A stretch of DNA of 64,000 bases from Candidatus Methanomethylophilus sp. 1R26 (lineage in GTDB: Archaea > Thermoplasmatota > Thermoplasmata > Methanomassiliicoccales > Methanomethylophilaceae), in the NCBI RefSeq assembly GCF_001481295.1, contig NZ_LOPS01000001.1, positions 49,140 through 113,139 on the forward strand, written 5' to 3'. This document shows positions 33,759-47,277 of the stretch, in pieces; position 1 is the first letter of the stretch, and the number at the start of each line of letters is the position of its first letter. Below the pieces are notes generated by a model. That model did not search any database and had not been told where the DNA came from. It saw nothing but the letters and a program-made list of their open reading frames with translations. Made by a program: the position numbers and the translations under genes.

Positions 33759-36700
33759 ATGTCCAATTACAGTCGCAAGGCAACAGGAGTCGGAAGGATT
33801 GACCGTAAGAAGACGCTGTTCGCGCTTTTCGCTGTCATCATAATGCTGCTGTCATCCGCAGCGATCCTCGGCGGGAGCTCTGCTTCCGATGAAAGCTCCG
33901 GAAGCAGCAGTTCGGTGCATTCCATAACCTACTACGAAGATGAAGCGAGCCTCAACAGCAACACTAACGGAGTGACGGTGGAATACGACGGCATCGCATC
34001 CACCGAGTACAACCCGGCTTACAGCGATGTGTTCAAGAACTCAGGCTGGAGCAAGCTTAGCGAAACGACGCGCGTCGGTAGCATAACGTCCGAAACCGTT
34101 TCGAGTTACAAAATCAATGTTACTGTGCCTCTGAGTGAAGGTATAACACTGGATCTTTCCGACTGTTCCGACTGGAATATTTCCGGAACAATTTCTGCTG
34201 CTAAAGCAGAGTTGTATAGCCGGTACCCGGGTTATTGTACTTCAAGTCCAACTGTTAGTAGTGACAATGTTATCACATATTCACCAGCTACTTACTATGA
34301 TGGTAGCAAATACAGCGGAAACGCTACAGCCACTGCTACTATCACAATATCGCGCTTAACCACGCCCTCGTCAATATCTGTGCCTTACGTTTTCTGCGGC
34401 TGGACTTCCAACGGTTCGGATCTCATATATCCGGGAGATGTCGTTGACGGAAGCATAGACAAACTTTATGCGAAATGGGCCACGCCTGATGTATTCCTGC
34501 TTTCCTCTCTGACTCCGGCTTCGGGAAGCACGCTCAGCGGCAAACCCGCATCGCCTGCGTATGCCACGTATATGCTCCCGATTACAAGCAACGGCAGCTA
34601 CACAAGTTACCGTTCTATTCAATATTCGGACGGCCGCACTGCGTCCACGATGTTCACCACGATCTACGAGATCAACGGAGCGTTTCCGACCGATCTTCGT
34701 ACCGGAACATACCGTTCCAGCGATCCGGATGCTACGGTCAATTGGAACAAAACTGTGTATTGCAGCGGAGATGTTATCATCGACAGCGTGCACCTCAACT
34801 GTTCCAACGGCGGAGACCACGGAGATTCGGGCGGCTATCCGCTGTTCGCCAACGGGCACCGCCTCATTCTCGGTACAGGCCTTGATGCCACCAGCGGATA
34901 CCAGATGCAGGTCTTCGGAGGATCCAGCAGCGGGACGCTGACATCAGCCATCGAATCAGGGAAATCCATTGTTTCATACGATTCTCAGCTGAACGGGAAA
35001 ACCTTCGACATCGGCACGTTCCTGATCGTTCACAGCGGGACATATGATAACATCGGGGCTGTAGGGTGGTGCACTCTCGGCACTTTCACCAGCCCGCTCT
35101 CATCATACATGGTGCTGAAAGGAGGAACCATAACCGATACCGTCGTCGGAGGCGGTTCGAGCGTCATATGGGGCGCTTCTAACGGCACGATCACAGACAG
35201 CAACAAGGACCAGCTCCTGGGAGGCACGTTCACTTATGTCACCGGTGCCAAGATGACCGGAGACACCTGGGAGGAGAGCCAGCTGGGCTACGGCAGCGTC
35301 GGCAGCGGCAGGACAGAATCATCGATCCTCGAGGGAGGGCCCGGAGGTTCAGGCGGCAGAGGCTCTGTGTATGGCGCGGCCCACACGTTCATCACCGACA
35401 AGGCCAAACTGTGGGATGCCCAGGCGGGAGGAAGAAGAGGAGATTCCACCACTCAGTTCGCATACATGGAGATCAGCGGATCAGCGGTCATCAGCCATAT
35501 CGCATGCGGTACAATCACCGACGGTAACAGCAGTTCCGGGAACCGTGATTCGGTCGGCAATGTCAAGATCTCCACCTACGACAACTGCAAAGTAGGAATG
35601 CTCTTCGGAGCAGGTTATGACACATGGGCGTACCCTAACTACACCAGTATGCTGAGCGGAACCATCGATGTTGAGATCAACGGCGGGACGATCGGCTATG
35701 TGTACGGCGGAGGCTACAGAGGTTCCGTAGGTACTTCATCCAGCAATGTGGCCATCAAGGTCGCCGTCAACGGCGGGACGGTCCTCAAGGATGTCTACGG
35801 GGGCGGGAGGGGAGGAGTGGACAAGATCCTCCACAACGCAAGTACCGGGGCCAGGGAGGGCAGTTCCTCATATTGGAACTCCATGGGAAAATCCTATGTG
35901 TACGGCACGGTCAGCGTCCTCATCGCCGGCGGGACCGTCGGAGGCAATGTGTACGGCGGCGGGGAATCGCTTCCCAGGCTGTCCGGTTACAACGCCGAGG
36001 GTGGCATCAATGTTGCATCGGTCATAGGCAGCACGAGCGTGACCGTCACCGGAGGGGAGATCAAAGGGAGCGTTTACGGAGCCGGAAAGGGAGTGACTAT
36101 CGACAGTTTCTCCGCTCAATCTAATTCCGGCACTGTGACCTACTCTGGCACAGTTCCGGGGACGACCGACGGAGGGAACTATTCCCAATCATATGTCGTC
36201 AACAGTTCCGGGAATTACATTTGGCTCGACTGGTTCTCTGGATTCACTCCCACATACGACACCAGCATCATTGAGAGGTACCTAGAGTTCGCCAAGGTCG
36301 AGGGGAGCTCCAGCGTCAACGTGTCCGGCGGGACCATAGGAGGAAGCGTCTACGGCGGCGGCGCATACGGAAGGATCACCGGAGATGCCAGGGTAGCGAT
36401 CTCTGGAGGTCCATCGGAGGAAGCGTCTACGGCGGCGCCATCGGCCACAGCGGGATCACCGCGGTGGAAGGAGACAGGTACATCGACGTCAGCGGGACCG
36501 CGACGATCACGGACAACATCTACGGCGGGACTGCGTACGGGAATGACGGGGTCAGCGAAAAATTCGACGAATCCGATGCGACGATCTGCATTCAATCCGG
36601 CTCCATCGGGGGCTCCCTGTTCGGAGGAGGCTTCCAGGGAACCACTTACGGTGATGTCAAGATATACATCGGATACAGGGTCAGCGATCATTTCAGGCTG

Positions 36701-39700
36701 GAAAGCACCGATGACAGGACAACCATAACCATAGGGGGATCTGTCTACATCGGGGGAGATGTAGGAGAGATCGGCGAGAACGATACTCCGTATACCCAGT
36801 ACCTCGTCATGGGAGGAGGGAACCTCAGCATCTTCGGTGCATATTCCGACATCTCCATAAGCGGAAGCCTAATGGGCAGCGGGAACGCCTGCCTCACCAA
36901 GGGAAATACTGTCATCTACTGCGACCGTTTCATCAATCTCAGCGAGATGCATGCGATCCACCGTGCCACCACTGTCACCCTGTCCGGAACGATGATCACG
37001 CTGAAGGGAAGGGGGACTGTCGACGCTAATTCGGCGGATTCGCTCTATTCTCTGTTCATGATCGTCACGCTGCAGCTGAGGGATTCCTCGGTCATCACGC
37101 TCGACAGTGCGGTGGACGCCGTGACGGACTATTACAGCCAGAACAAGGACGGCAATCCGACCACTCCCTCGTCCCCTTCCAACAAGATCATCATCGGAAG
37201 CGGCAACTCGTTGACCATAAGGGGGGCCGGCAGCTACGGCTCCTCGTACGGCACCGTGTCCGGATACACCGTCCTGTCTGTCAGCAGCAGCGACGGCGGT
37301 TACGGGGTCTACGTCCTCGGGAGCACCGCCTCCTCAGGAGGTTTCGTGGCCACCAGGAACGGTACCTATGTGCAGGCCGACTTCATGGACGTCTCGGATT
37401 ACTGCAGATGCTGGTTCATCTCCGGTACCATCACGAGCGCCCAGTCGGTCAGGCTCAGCTACACGTCCGGAACGGCATCCGAATCCGTGGACTTCTCCAT
37501 CATCAAACTGCGCTCCGATACCGTCCTCAGGTACATGGGAGGCTCCTTCGTAACGGCGAACACCGCTTACAGCCTGGTGGAGACCCCGTCGGAAACGAAC
37601 CAGTTCGGTGTATCCATCGTCAGCAGCACCAGCTCCGAATCAGAAAGCGTGAATGTTGTGCCTCACGCATCCGATTCCAAAATCGGAACGATACTCCCGA
37701 CTGATTCGCAGAACCCAACCCTCAGCGTCACCGTGAGCGGGATCTTCGGGGACGAATCGCACCACATCGGATACTGCACGATATACCTCCAGGAAGCGAG
37801 CGCCATCTCGTACGTCGGGGACGACGGCAGCGAATCTACCAGCTACGTGCTCACCAACAGCATCCAGCTGACGGTCGAGATATACACCGAGGGCAGCGGG
37901 ACCAATCTTGAGAATGATTCTGTCACCATCGGGGCCGTCCACGGTTCCGGTTCCGGGGACATCATGATACCCAGCAAGCTGAACGGCTACACTGTCGCCG
38001 TCGAAAGCGTCAGCTCCCCCGACGGATCGGGCTCGACGCTCACCATCGCGGCCGAGATGAACCTCGACAACACCTCCGGATGGAGCAGCACGAGCAGAGC
38101 CTTCCAGATCAGCCCGTCTCTCGAAGGGAGCACCCTCGGGGAGCTCAACGGAGGATACACAGCCAGGCTGGTCTTCTCGGTCACAGGGTTCGACAGCACC
38201 GAGAGCGAGGTCTACACCGTGGTCCTGTCGCTGAGCTACGAGGGCACCGTGAGAACGGTCACCGTCACGGTCACCGTCCAGGCGCTCGCCGATATCAACG
38301 TCACCTTCGTCGATATGAGGCAGGATTCCGAGGTCATCTACGCGTTCCCGTACGGAACGGTGATAACCGAGGCCGACTGCCCTCCGACACTTAGCAATTT
38401 CATCGGCTGGTACTATGAGTCGTCCTTCGAGAGCGTCTACAGCTACAGCACTCCCCTGACCGCGGATACGACGCTGTACGCCAGGTACATGCTCACCGTC
38501 ACCTTCGACAGCCAGGACGGGACCGTCGCGCAGATGTACGTGGCGGACAGCGAAGGAGGGACCCTCATCACCGCTCCTTCCGATCCTTCCAGGGAGGGAT
38601 ACACCTTCAGCGGATGGTACACCGAGAAGGACTGCATCAACAAGTGGGATTTCACCCTCGACAAGGTCGTCCGCAGCATGACCCTGTACGCAGGATGGGT
38701 CGGCCAGGACATCACCGTCACGTTCACGTACAACGGCACCCAGATCACAGACTCAGGCACTGCTTACACGGCCACCGTTCAGTACGGTTCCGTGTTCGGA
38801 GTCCTGGACGAGGCCAAGTCCTCCGCAGAGCACAAGGACGTCACGATACTGGCCGCCGCCGAGAGCATCCTCAGGACGAACTACCTCAACAACGGCGAGA
38901 TGTTCATCCGCTGGCAGGCGGAGGTCTCGGACAGCGTGACCATACCCATCTATGATGATACAACGGTCGACGTGAACGTCATCCCCAGGGTCGACGGCGC
39001 CATATCGTCGACGGTCAACCTCATCGCCGTCACCTCGGACGTCGCCCTGCAGGTCACCATGGACGGCAACTCCAGCGATCTCACCACGAATGTCTCCGCC
39101 CCGGTATCGTTCCTGGTGTACCCCGACAGCGATTCCTTGCTGTCAGACTCCTCAGGTTCCTATTGGGAGTTCGTTTTCAACCTCAACGATGCGACCCGCT
39201 CGGGATGGCTCCTCGCAGGCTGGTCCGAGTCGAAGGATGCTCAGCCCGACGATGATGACACCTATGGGAACGGAACCTCCGTGACCGTCAAGGTCTATGT
39301 CACGGACGCGAGCGGCAACGCGATCGACAGCCCGAACTACGAGAGGACCTACTATGCCGTGTGGGACCACATCCCGTACACGGTGACGATCATGGAGAGC
39401 TCCCACGGGACCATCGACGCTTATTACAACGGCGTGTCTGGGAGCACTTTCACCGCATACTACGGCGACCGCATCTCCCTGAGGTTCACCCCGTACAGCG
39501 GCCAGGAGCTCGCCAGATGGGTCATCAGCGGAGAGGGGACGATCCCCGATGACCAGATAAGCTCGTCCAGCGCGACTCTGATCGTCACCGGAGACTGCGC
39601 CGTGTACGCCAACACCGTAGGGCCCCAGATCGTGCAGCTGTACGTGTCGTTCAACGGCGGAGAGCAGATCGACAGCCCGCCCCGCGCCATGCTCAGCACC

Positions 39701-42700
39701 GACGGCGTGACCGCCGCGGATAACGTCCAGGACGGCTTCTGGAACACGAGCAGGAACTGCTACCAGTACCAGATAATCGCCGGCACCGGCGACTACTACA
39801 TCTGCCTCGAGGGAAAGAACGGGACGCTGTACAGCTTCGGCCAGATCACCGTCGGCGTCAACGGGAACTCCCAATCGCTGGACGTCCTCACCGTCACCGA
39901 CAATATCACGGATGCGGACGGGGGGGCACAGCTCCGTCAGCGAGTACATCTCGCCCGGATCGGATGTCAACCTGACGGTCCTCGCAGGGTACGGGTACAG
40001 CATCAGCTATGCCATCGGCAGCGGGGATGCCGTCGTGCTGGGGACCGGCTCGCCGGCCTCTACCGACACCCACCTGTCGTTCAACGTTCCCTCCGATACC
40101 GCAGCAGGCATCGTCCTGACCGGCACAGTGAAGGCTGCGTCTTACACCCTGAACCTGCATCTCGTCTATGACGGGACCTTCAGGGACAGCAAGGCCTACT
40201 CTGTGCCCCAGGCGACGTACACGTCCTTCAAGTTCGGGACCTCCTTCTCCACAGTGATCCCGGCGGACAGCGAGATAACCAGCAGCTCCGGGACCACCCT
40301 GACCGATGACAGCTATGCGGTCGTCGCGTGGTACCTGACCCGCACGGTATCCGGTTCCACCGTCACCTATTCGGACCCCATCGCGGCCACCAGGACCTTC
40401 GACGCCGCCCTGCTCAACAGCACCGGCGTCATCGACCTGTGGTCCAGGATCATCGACATCACGAACGAGTACCAGGTCACGGTGGAAGAGAAGGTGATGA
40501 ACGTCAACGGCGTTTACGAGTCTGTTTCCGGCTCTGTCGTCGCCCATGCAGTGACCGAGGACACCTCGGGCACCGACTACAAGGATAAGATCTACTCCGG
40601 GACCTACGTCATCGGGGATTACAGCACCTTCAGCATGAACATCAGCATCTACGCCAAGGAAGCTGACCACGGATATGGAACCCCCAGTTACACCATAAGC
40701 GGTAACGAGATGACGTTCACCCTGCCGTGGGGATATGCCATCCTCATCGAATACGTAAGACCCAGCATCGCCGTGTCGTTCGATTTCGGCACCGGAACCG
40801 GGACCTCCGACATAACCGAAGCGTACTATGAACAGGAGATCTCTCTCCCCGATGCGACCCCGCCGGACAATTACACGTTCAGCGGATGGAGCGTTACCGT
40901 CGGCAGCAGGCAGTTCACGCTGAGCGCGGACGCCGGCACCTACACCGTCACATCGGAGGATGTCGAATCGTCCTCGATGGTGTTCACAGCCGTATACGAG
41001 CCTCAGACCGCATACACCCTGACGCTCGTCACCGAGATCGGGGCCTTCAGCAACGGATACTCCAGGATCTCGTTCACGGTCGGAGTGGGCGAGGATATAC
41101 AGGGATACCTCAGCAGCACGCCCACGGTCGAGAGCGGCAGCCCGTACACGTTCAGCAGATGGTCTCCGGCGACCGTCGCGGTGATGCCCGAGAACGACCT
41201 GACCTATACCGCCGTCTGGACCATCAGGACCTACACCCTCACCTTCGCAGGTGTGCCGGTGGATGAGAACGGGACTTCCGTGGACCGCGTCAGCATCAGC
41301 GCCGCGGCCGACAAGGACACCTTCGTGAGCGGGAACTCCCTGCCCTACAACACCCACGTGACCCTCACGATCAAGTTCGACACGAACTACACGCTGGGCT
41401 CCTTCTCTCCCTCTGCCTCGGTCATCGGGAGCGCGCCCTCCGAAACCGGGACGAGGACATTCACCTGGTCGTTCTTCCTGACCCAGGACACAGATATCAA
41501 GATAACACCGGAATGGGCCGGCCTGGAGCTGCAGTTCTTCCTCGTGGGCACCGACGGGACCGTCACCCACGACACCTCGCTGGACATAGCCGTCCAGAGG
41601 TACGGGGATGCCAGCTTCTCGAAGTTCACCAGGGCCGGGTACACCGACGGGAACGGGAACCTCGAGATCAAGTGGTACACCGACCGCGCATGCACCACCG
41701 AAGCGAACTGGGACGAGGCCTCCGGGAAATACATCGTGACAGGGGTCATGAGCTCGATGGCGTTCTACGCCAAGCCCGTGCCCAACACCTACACCGTGAA
41801 ATACATCGATTCCGACGGAACCGAATACGGGACCCAGACGATGACCTATGATGTGCCGGCGCAGCTCTCCGGGTTCACGTATCCCGCTAAGGACGGTTAC
41901 ATCTTCATCGGATGGGAATACGGCTCCAAGTTCTACATCATCTACGATGTCAAGGTGCTCAATCTGACTGACACGAACGGCGGCACGGCCGAGTTCGTCG
42001 CCGTATGGGCGGAGATACCCAGCGTGGACGTCAAATACGACGGCACTGCGCATTCCGGATCGATCTCCGCGGACCACGGCACCGTCTACTACGGCACCGT
42101 CAACCTCACCGCCAGCAACTACGGGACCAGCGGGAGCACCACGCCCGTGGGCTATACCCAGGCAGGCACCTACACTACCTATTACTTCATCCTGTTGACC
42201 AGCGAGAACAGCGGCGGCGTCGATAACCTCCACGGTTCCTTCGAAGTGAAGATCGAGAAGAGGGACGTCACCTTCACCTCCGGCAGCTCCGAGAAGAGCT
42301 GGGACGGCGAAGCTCTAACCGACCATACCGTCACGGTCTCAGGGGACGGCCTCGCTTCCGGCGATACCGTCACCTATGATTGGACCGGGACGATAACCGA
42401 TGTCGGGACTGCGGAGAACACCTTTACCGTGGTATGGAGCGGGGCATCCCAGGACAACTACAACGTCACCGTGGCCTACGGGACGCTCGAAGTGCTGACC
42501 GCGTCCGGAGGCATCACGGTAAGCCCCACGTCGTACACCAAGACCTATGGGGATGCGTCGTTCAGCCTGAACGCCAAGCCCACGCAGGAAGACTCTTCCG
42601 CGACCCTTACCTATGCGTCCGGCAACGAATCCGTCGTCACCGTGGACAGCAGCGGCAACGTGACCATTGTCGGTGTCGGTTCCGCCAGGATAACCATCAA

Positions 42701-44225
42701 CCTGAAATCAGATAATGTGACAGCAGACCCCGCCAACGTCAGCATCACCGTCAACCCGAAGGAGCTCACCGTCACCTACGATGAAAGCTACAGCAGCGGC
42801 ATCTCCAAGGTTTACGACGGCAGCACTGCGGTGACCCAGGCCCTCGAGTTCGCGCTCAGCGGCATCGTGAGCGGCGATGAAGGCAATGTGTCCCTCACGG
42901 CCTCCTACGCATACACGTCCGCGAACGCGTCCGCTTCGGTGCCTGTGCGCGTGGCGCTGTCACTGACCGGCGACCGTGCAGGCAATTACACCGTCAGCGA
43001 CATAACCCTCCCGGGATCGATCTCCGCGAAGACCGTCACGCTGACCTCGTCCTCCGCCAGCAAGGTGTTCGACAACACCGCCCTGACCGACAGCACCGTC
43101 ACCGTCTCGCCTTCGGCGGACAGCAGCCTGTTCAGCAGCCTCAGGGCCACCGGTTCGATCACCAATGCGGGCACAGCGTCCAACACGATCGTCTACACGC
43201 TCGCTTCGGGCGTCACTGCGTCCAACTACAGCATCGTGTCCGTGCCGGGGACCCTGACGGTCACCGTCAGGTACATCGACGTCCCTGCCGCCAGCGCGGT
43301 CGAGTACACCGGGAGCGCCATCTCCGCTTCCAACGCGTTCGCCGTGAGCCCGTACTACCGCGTCAGCGGCACAGGCACCGCTGTCGGAGAATACGATGCG
43401 ACCCTCTCCCTGACATATGCCGGCAACACCCTCTGGAACACCGATCCGGCGACCGGGGACAACCAGACAGTGAAGTGGACCATCGCCCAGGGAACCATCA
43501 AGGCATCCGATTTCACCGTGAACACCGATGCCGAGACATACAGCGGAGCGGACATCACCAAGGAGATCTCCAGCAGCCTTACCCTCGGGACCGATTACCG
43601 TGTGGCCTACAGCGACAACCGCAATGCCGGAAGGGCCACCATCACCATCACCGGGATCGGAGGCTATGCGGGGACCGTAACCTTCAACTTCACCATCCAG
43701 CCCAAGGAGCTGACGATCGTCCTGCAGGATACGGAAGTGCCGTACGACGGGCAGGCCCATAACATCAGCTACGAGATGGCCGGGCTTGCCGACGGCGATA
43801 CGGAAGACGGGGCCGGCATGATCTTCGAGAACAACGGCCAGACGCAGCCTGGGACATGCACAGTCACCCTGACAGGGCTCAGCAACACGAACTACAAGAT
43901 CAGCGATAACAGCCTGAGGTCCGCGACCCTCACCATCGAGAAGTACCGCCTTATCGTGATCGCCGCCAGCGCTTTCACCAGCGTGAACGTGACCGACACG
44001 CTGAGCACCGATGCTTACACTGTGATAGGGTACAGGGGAAGCAGCCTTGCCGAAGACTTCAAGATCACCGTGAGCGGGACCCAGAGCGGATGCGGGATCT
44101 CCGAGAACACGGTGACGGTGGAGGCGCTGACCGACAGCGCGGGGCTCTACGAGATAGAAACGCACAACGGGATCCTGGCGATCTTCAAGACCGGGTACAG
44201 CTCGGTCCATATCGTCACAGCATGA
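33759..44225 (+). CDS. Giant secreted adhesin-like protein (~3,490 aa, two frameshifts)
   Basis: A signal or anchor helix (KKTLFALFAVIIMLLSSAAI) lies in residues ~24-45. Then come an InlB-type B repeat (YVFCGWTSNG...LYAKW, ~210-245) and a glycine-rich stretch (~640-970) with recurring GGTVGGNVYGGG-like motifs, suggestive of a beta-helix. Several more B repeats follow (TVTFDSQDGTVAQMYV...GYTFSGWYTEKD near 1,600), and then MBG/YDG- and Ig-like modules to the end. No C-terminal anchor is visible. One G is missing near 36408 (GGGG reduced to GGG), and one extra G lies in the G7 run 39910-39916; both are homopolymer errors by appearance. A surface role in binding host or microbial partners is inferred. 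The first kilobase is notably AT-richer than the rest. Confidence 0.75.
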
Positions 44226-44234
44226 GGGCAGAAG

Positions 44235-46373
44235 ATGAGGTATGCGATCGCGGCCGTAATTGCATTGGCAGCGCTGGCGGCGGCCTTGGCCGCCCCGGCC
44301 GCGGATGCGGATGATGCAACGAGCTGTGACATCGGGGATTTCACCTATACCCTCAACACGGACAGCGGCACCGCCGAGATAACCACCTACATAGGGGAAG
44401 GCGGCGCCGTCACGTTCCCAGCGACGGCGGAATGCGGCGGGAATACCTTCACTGTCAGCTCCATAGCCGAGGGGGTCCTCGGAGAGAAGGCCTCCGCGGT
44501 CACGAGCGCGGCCATCGAATCCGAGGTTCAGTACCTCCCGGCCGGGATCTTCAGGAACTGCACCGCCCTGGAAACTGTAACCTTCCCGTCGACGGTGGCC
44601 CTGGTCCCGATCCAATGCTTCGACGGATGCACCTCCCTCAGGTCCGTGAGCCTGGGGAACATCACGATCATCAGCGATGCCGCGTTCAGAGGATGCACCG
44701 CCCTTGAATTCAGTATCCCAGAGACCGTCACTCAGATCGGCAGCGAGTCGTTCAGCGGATGCTCGGCGTTGGATGCCCAGCTCCCGTCGGGACTGGAATA
44801 CCTCGGCCCCGACGCCTTCAGCGGATGCGTTTCCCTGAGCGCTGTGTTCGTCCCTGGTACAGTGAGAATCGTGGGCGCGGAGGCGTTCTACGGATGCACC
44901 GGGATAACGGATCTGACTCTGGGCGGCGGGGTCGCCAATATCCGCGACAGAGCGTTCTACGGATGCACGGGCATAGCGTCCGTGACGCTTCCGTCCACCC
45001 TTACAGCGCTGGGCAGCCAGGCGTTCGGAGGATGCTCGTCCGTGACCGGTTTTGAGTCAGACAGCTCAGCGTTCACTGTCGCGGACGGAGTGCTGTTCGA
45101 TTCGGACGGAACAACGCTGATCGCCTACCCTGCGGGGAAGGATGCGGACTCCTATGCCATCCCGTCCGGCGTGGACTCCATCGAGGGGTATGCGTTCAGA
45201 ATGCCGTCCTCGGCATCGCTGAAGACCATCGATGCAAGCACGCTCGCCTCCGTTCCGAGCTATTCCTTCGCAGAATGCGCATCCGCTGTCTCGATAATCC
45301 TGAACTCCTCTGTCAGCAGCATCGGCAACGGCGCCTTCTCTGGATGTGCCAGCATGACAGGCATCGACCTGGGGGACTCGCTTGCCAGGATCCCTGTCAG
45401 ATGCTTCGAGGGATGCACGTCCCTCACCGAAGTGACCGTCCCGGCATCGGTCACCGAGATAAGGAGCATAGCTTTCAGCGGCACCTCGGGCCTGCGCCTC
45501 GATATCCTCTCCTCCAGGCTGAACGTCTACTCCGACGCGTTCAGCGGGGCCGAGGGGCTCAGGGTGAACACGGTCCTGGACACCTCCTCATGGGGCTCGG
45601 GGATCACCGTGAACCAGGACCTGTTCACGATGACCGTGGTCCTGACCGACGATTCCTCGTACGAGGTGCAGTTCCATGCCGGTGACGCGACCGACCTGGA
45701 GACCCCTGTCCGTGCCGGGTACGGGTTCGTGGGTTGGATCGGCAAACCGGCCGTCATGCCTGCGCAGGACATAAGCGTCTCCGCGGACTGGACTCGGAAC
45801 ATCTACTATCTGGCATTCGATGCCAACGGCGGCACCGGGAGCATGGAGGCCCAGACCGTCCTCTACGGGATCAACACCCCTCTGAAACCGTGCGCTTTCG
45901 ACAAAAGCGACGGTGTGTTCGCCGGATGGTCTCTCACCGCCGACGGTTCAGTCGTGTACACCGACGAGGAAATGGTGACCGATGTCGCTTCCCAGCAGGG
46001 CGAGACCGTCATCCTGTACGCGGTATGGGCGGAGCCGGATTACATCATCGTCTTCAACGCGAACGGCGGAGAGGGCGAGATGGCCAACCAGAGCTTCGCC
46101 GAAGGAGTAGGGCGTATCCTCAGGCCCAACACCTTCCAGCGCGAAGGATTCACCTTCGAAGGGTGGGCCCTCACCGCCGACGGCTCCGTCGTGTACACCG
46201 ACGGCCAGTTCGTGACCCCGACCTCCGACATGGTCCTGTACGCCGTATGGGGCGGCGGGGAGCCCGCGGACGGGGATTCATCGGAGTCCGCAGCCGCCAT
46301 CCTCGCCGTCTTCGCCGGGACATTGATATCCGCCGCCGTGGCGGCCGTTGCATACGTGCGCCCGAGGATGTGA
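44235..46373 (+). CDS. Surface leucine-rich-repeat protein (BspA type) with B repeats and C-terminal anchor
   Basis: A 712-aa protein with a signal peptide (residues 1-25) and about ten 23-residue LRR_5 units over ~60-430, each near the pattern AF-x-GC-(S/T)-x-L. Three InlB-type B repeats follow at ~440-680 (IYYLAFDANGGTGSMEAQ, YIIVFNANGGEGEMANQ). It ends in a membrane helix (AAAILAVFAGTLISAAVAAVAYV) and a basic end. It is predicted to be anchored outside the cell and to bind proteins or glycans. It begins 9 bases after the giant adhesin stop, so the two are likely co-expressed. BspA-like proteins are common in gut-associated microbes. Confidence 0.82.
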   Translation: MRYAIAAVIALAALAAALAAPAADADDATSCDIGDFTYTLNTDSGTAEITTYIGEGGAVTFPATAECGGNTFTVSSIAEGVLGEKASAVTSAAIESEVQYLPAGIFRNCTALETVTFPSTVALVPIQCFDGCTSLRSVSLGNITIISDAAFRGCTALEFSIPETVTQIGSESFSGCSALDAQLPSGLEYLGPDAFSGCVSLSAVFVPGTVRIVGAEAFYGCTGITDLTLGGGVANIRDRAFYGCTGIASVTLPSTLTALGSQAFGGCSSVTGFESDSSAFTVADGVLFDSDGTTLIAYPAGKDADSYAIPSGVDSIEGYAFRMPSSASLKTIDASTLASVPSYSFAECASAVSIILNSSVSSIGNGAFSGCASMTGIDLGDSLARIPVRCFEGCTSLTEVTVPASVTEIRSIAFSGTSGLRLDILSSRLNVYSDAFSGAEGLRVNTVLDTSSWGSGITVNQDLFTMTVVLTDDSSYEVQFHAGDATDLETPVRAGYGFVGWIGKPAVMPAQDISVSADWTRNIYYLAFDANGGTGSMEAQTVLYGINTPLKPCAFDKSDGVFAGWSLTADGSVVYTDEEMVTDVASQQGETVILYAVWAEPDYIIVFNANGGEGEMANQSFAEGVGRILRPNTFQREGFTFEGWALTADGSVVYTDGQFVTPTSDMVLYAVWGGGEPADGDSSESAAAILAVFAGTLISAAVAAVAYVRPRM

Positions 46374-46390
46374 CGGTATCCGGGCACCCA

Positions 46391-46415
46391 GGCACGGCCC
46401 GGTCCGGACCGTGCC
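46391..46415 (+). terminator. Stem-loop after the LRR protein gene
   Basis: ggcacgg (46391-46397) pairs with ccgtgcc (46409-46415), with an inner ccgg/ccgg stem, 18 bases after the stop codon. Its position suggests an mRNA 3' end. Confidence 0.45.
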
Positions 46416-46478
46416 GGCCTGCATCCGCCGTCCCTTTCTTCCCTTTATTTATAGATGTGAAAGTTACATGTCACGATT

Positions 46479-47277
46479 ATGACACCCGAGCTCGATTTCG
46501 TAGGTCTCGGCCTGAGCGGCGTGGACGGCATGACCGTGAAGGCGTTCAACGCTCTGAAGGAATGCGACAGGATATTCGCGGAGTTCTACACCTCCAATCT
46601 CATCGGCGCCTCCGCGGAAGATCTCGAGAAGGCCCTGGGGAAGAAGATCGAGATCGTCTACCGTTCCGAGGTCGAGGAGGGCCACAGGATCATCGACAGC
46701 GCCAAAGAGTGCAGGACCGCCTTCGTGACCGCCGGCGACACGATGCTCGCGACCACCCACGTGGACCTCATGATCCAGGCGAAGTACGAGAACATCCCCG
46801 TGAAGGTGTTCAACGGGGTCTCGATCTTCAGCGCCTGCCCTACATGCTTCGGCCTCCAGCCTACAAGTTCGGGAGGGCGGTCACCCTGCCGTTCCTCGAG
46901 AAGGGTGGCAGCCCAAGTCCCCCTACGACCACATCATGGAGAACAAGAAGCGCGGTCTCCACACCATGATCCTCCTGGACATCCGCGCCGAGGAGCTGCG
47001 CTACATGACCGCCAAGGACGCCATCGAGTGGCTCCTGGCCGGGGAGGAGAAGTGGGGTGAGGGACTCATAGACGACAAGACCCTCCTCTGCGTGGTCTCC
47101 CATGCGGGAGCGCCGGACCAGAAGGTTTCCGCCGGCTACCCGAAGGACCTCCTGAAGATGGACCTCGGGTCTCCCCTGCAGACCCTCGTCCTGCCGGGCG
47201 AGCTCCATTTCATGGAAGCGGAGGCCCTGGTGGACTTCGCCGGAGCTCCCAAAGAGATCATCAAGGACGATGAATGA
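46479..47277 (+). CDS. dphB: Diphthine synthase DphB (two frameshifts in this sequence)
   Basis: DphB methylates the elongation factor 2 histidine side-chain intermediate in diphthamide synthesis. Recognisable parts are LDFVGLGLSGVDGMTVKAFNAL, FVTAGDTMLATTH, GVSIFSACPTCFGLQ, AYKFGRAVTLPF and MTAKDAIEWLL. One base is missing near 46860 (ctccag-cctac should be ctccaggcctac) and one near 46908 (aaggg-tggcag). Correction gives 266 aa, the family norm, reading PFLEKGWQPKSPYDHI. The stop overlaps the start of the tRNA methyltransferase gene (ATGATG), linking two translation-related modifiers. Confidence 0.85.

Noticed and set aside
39906..42233. A 775-codon minus-strand frame opposite the giant adhesin
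   Set aside because: Composition rich in Gly, Val, Arg and His with no motif; it mirrors the adhesin's codon pattern and is a shadow.
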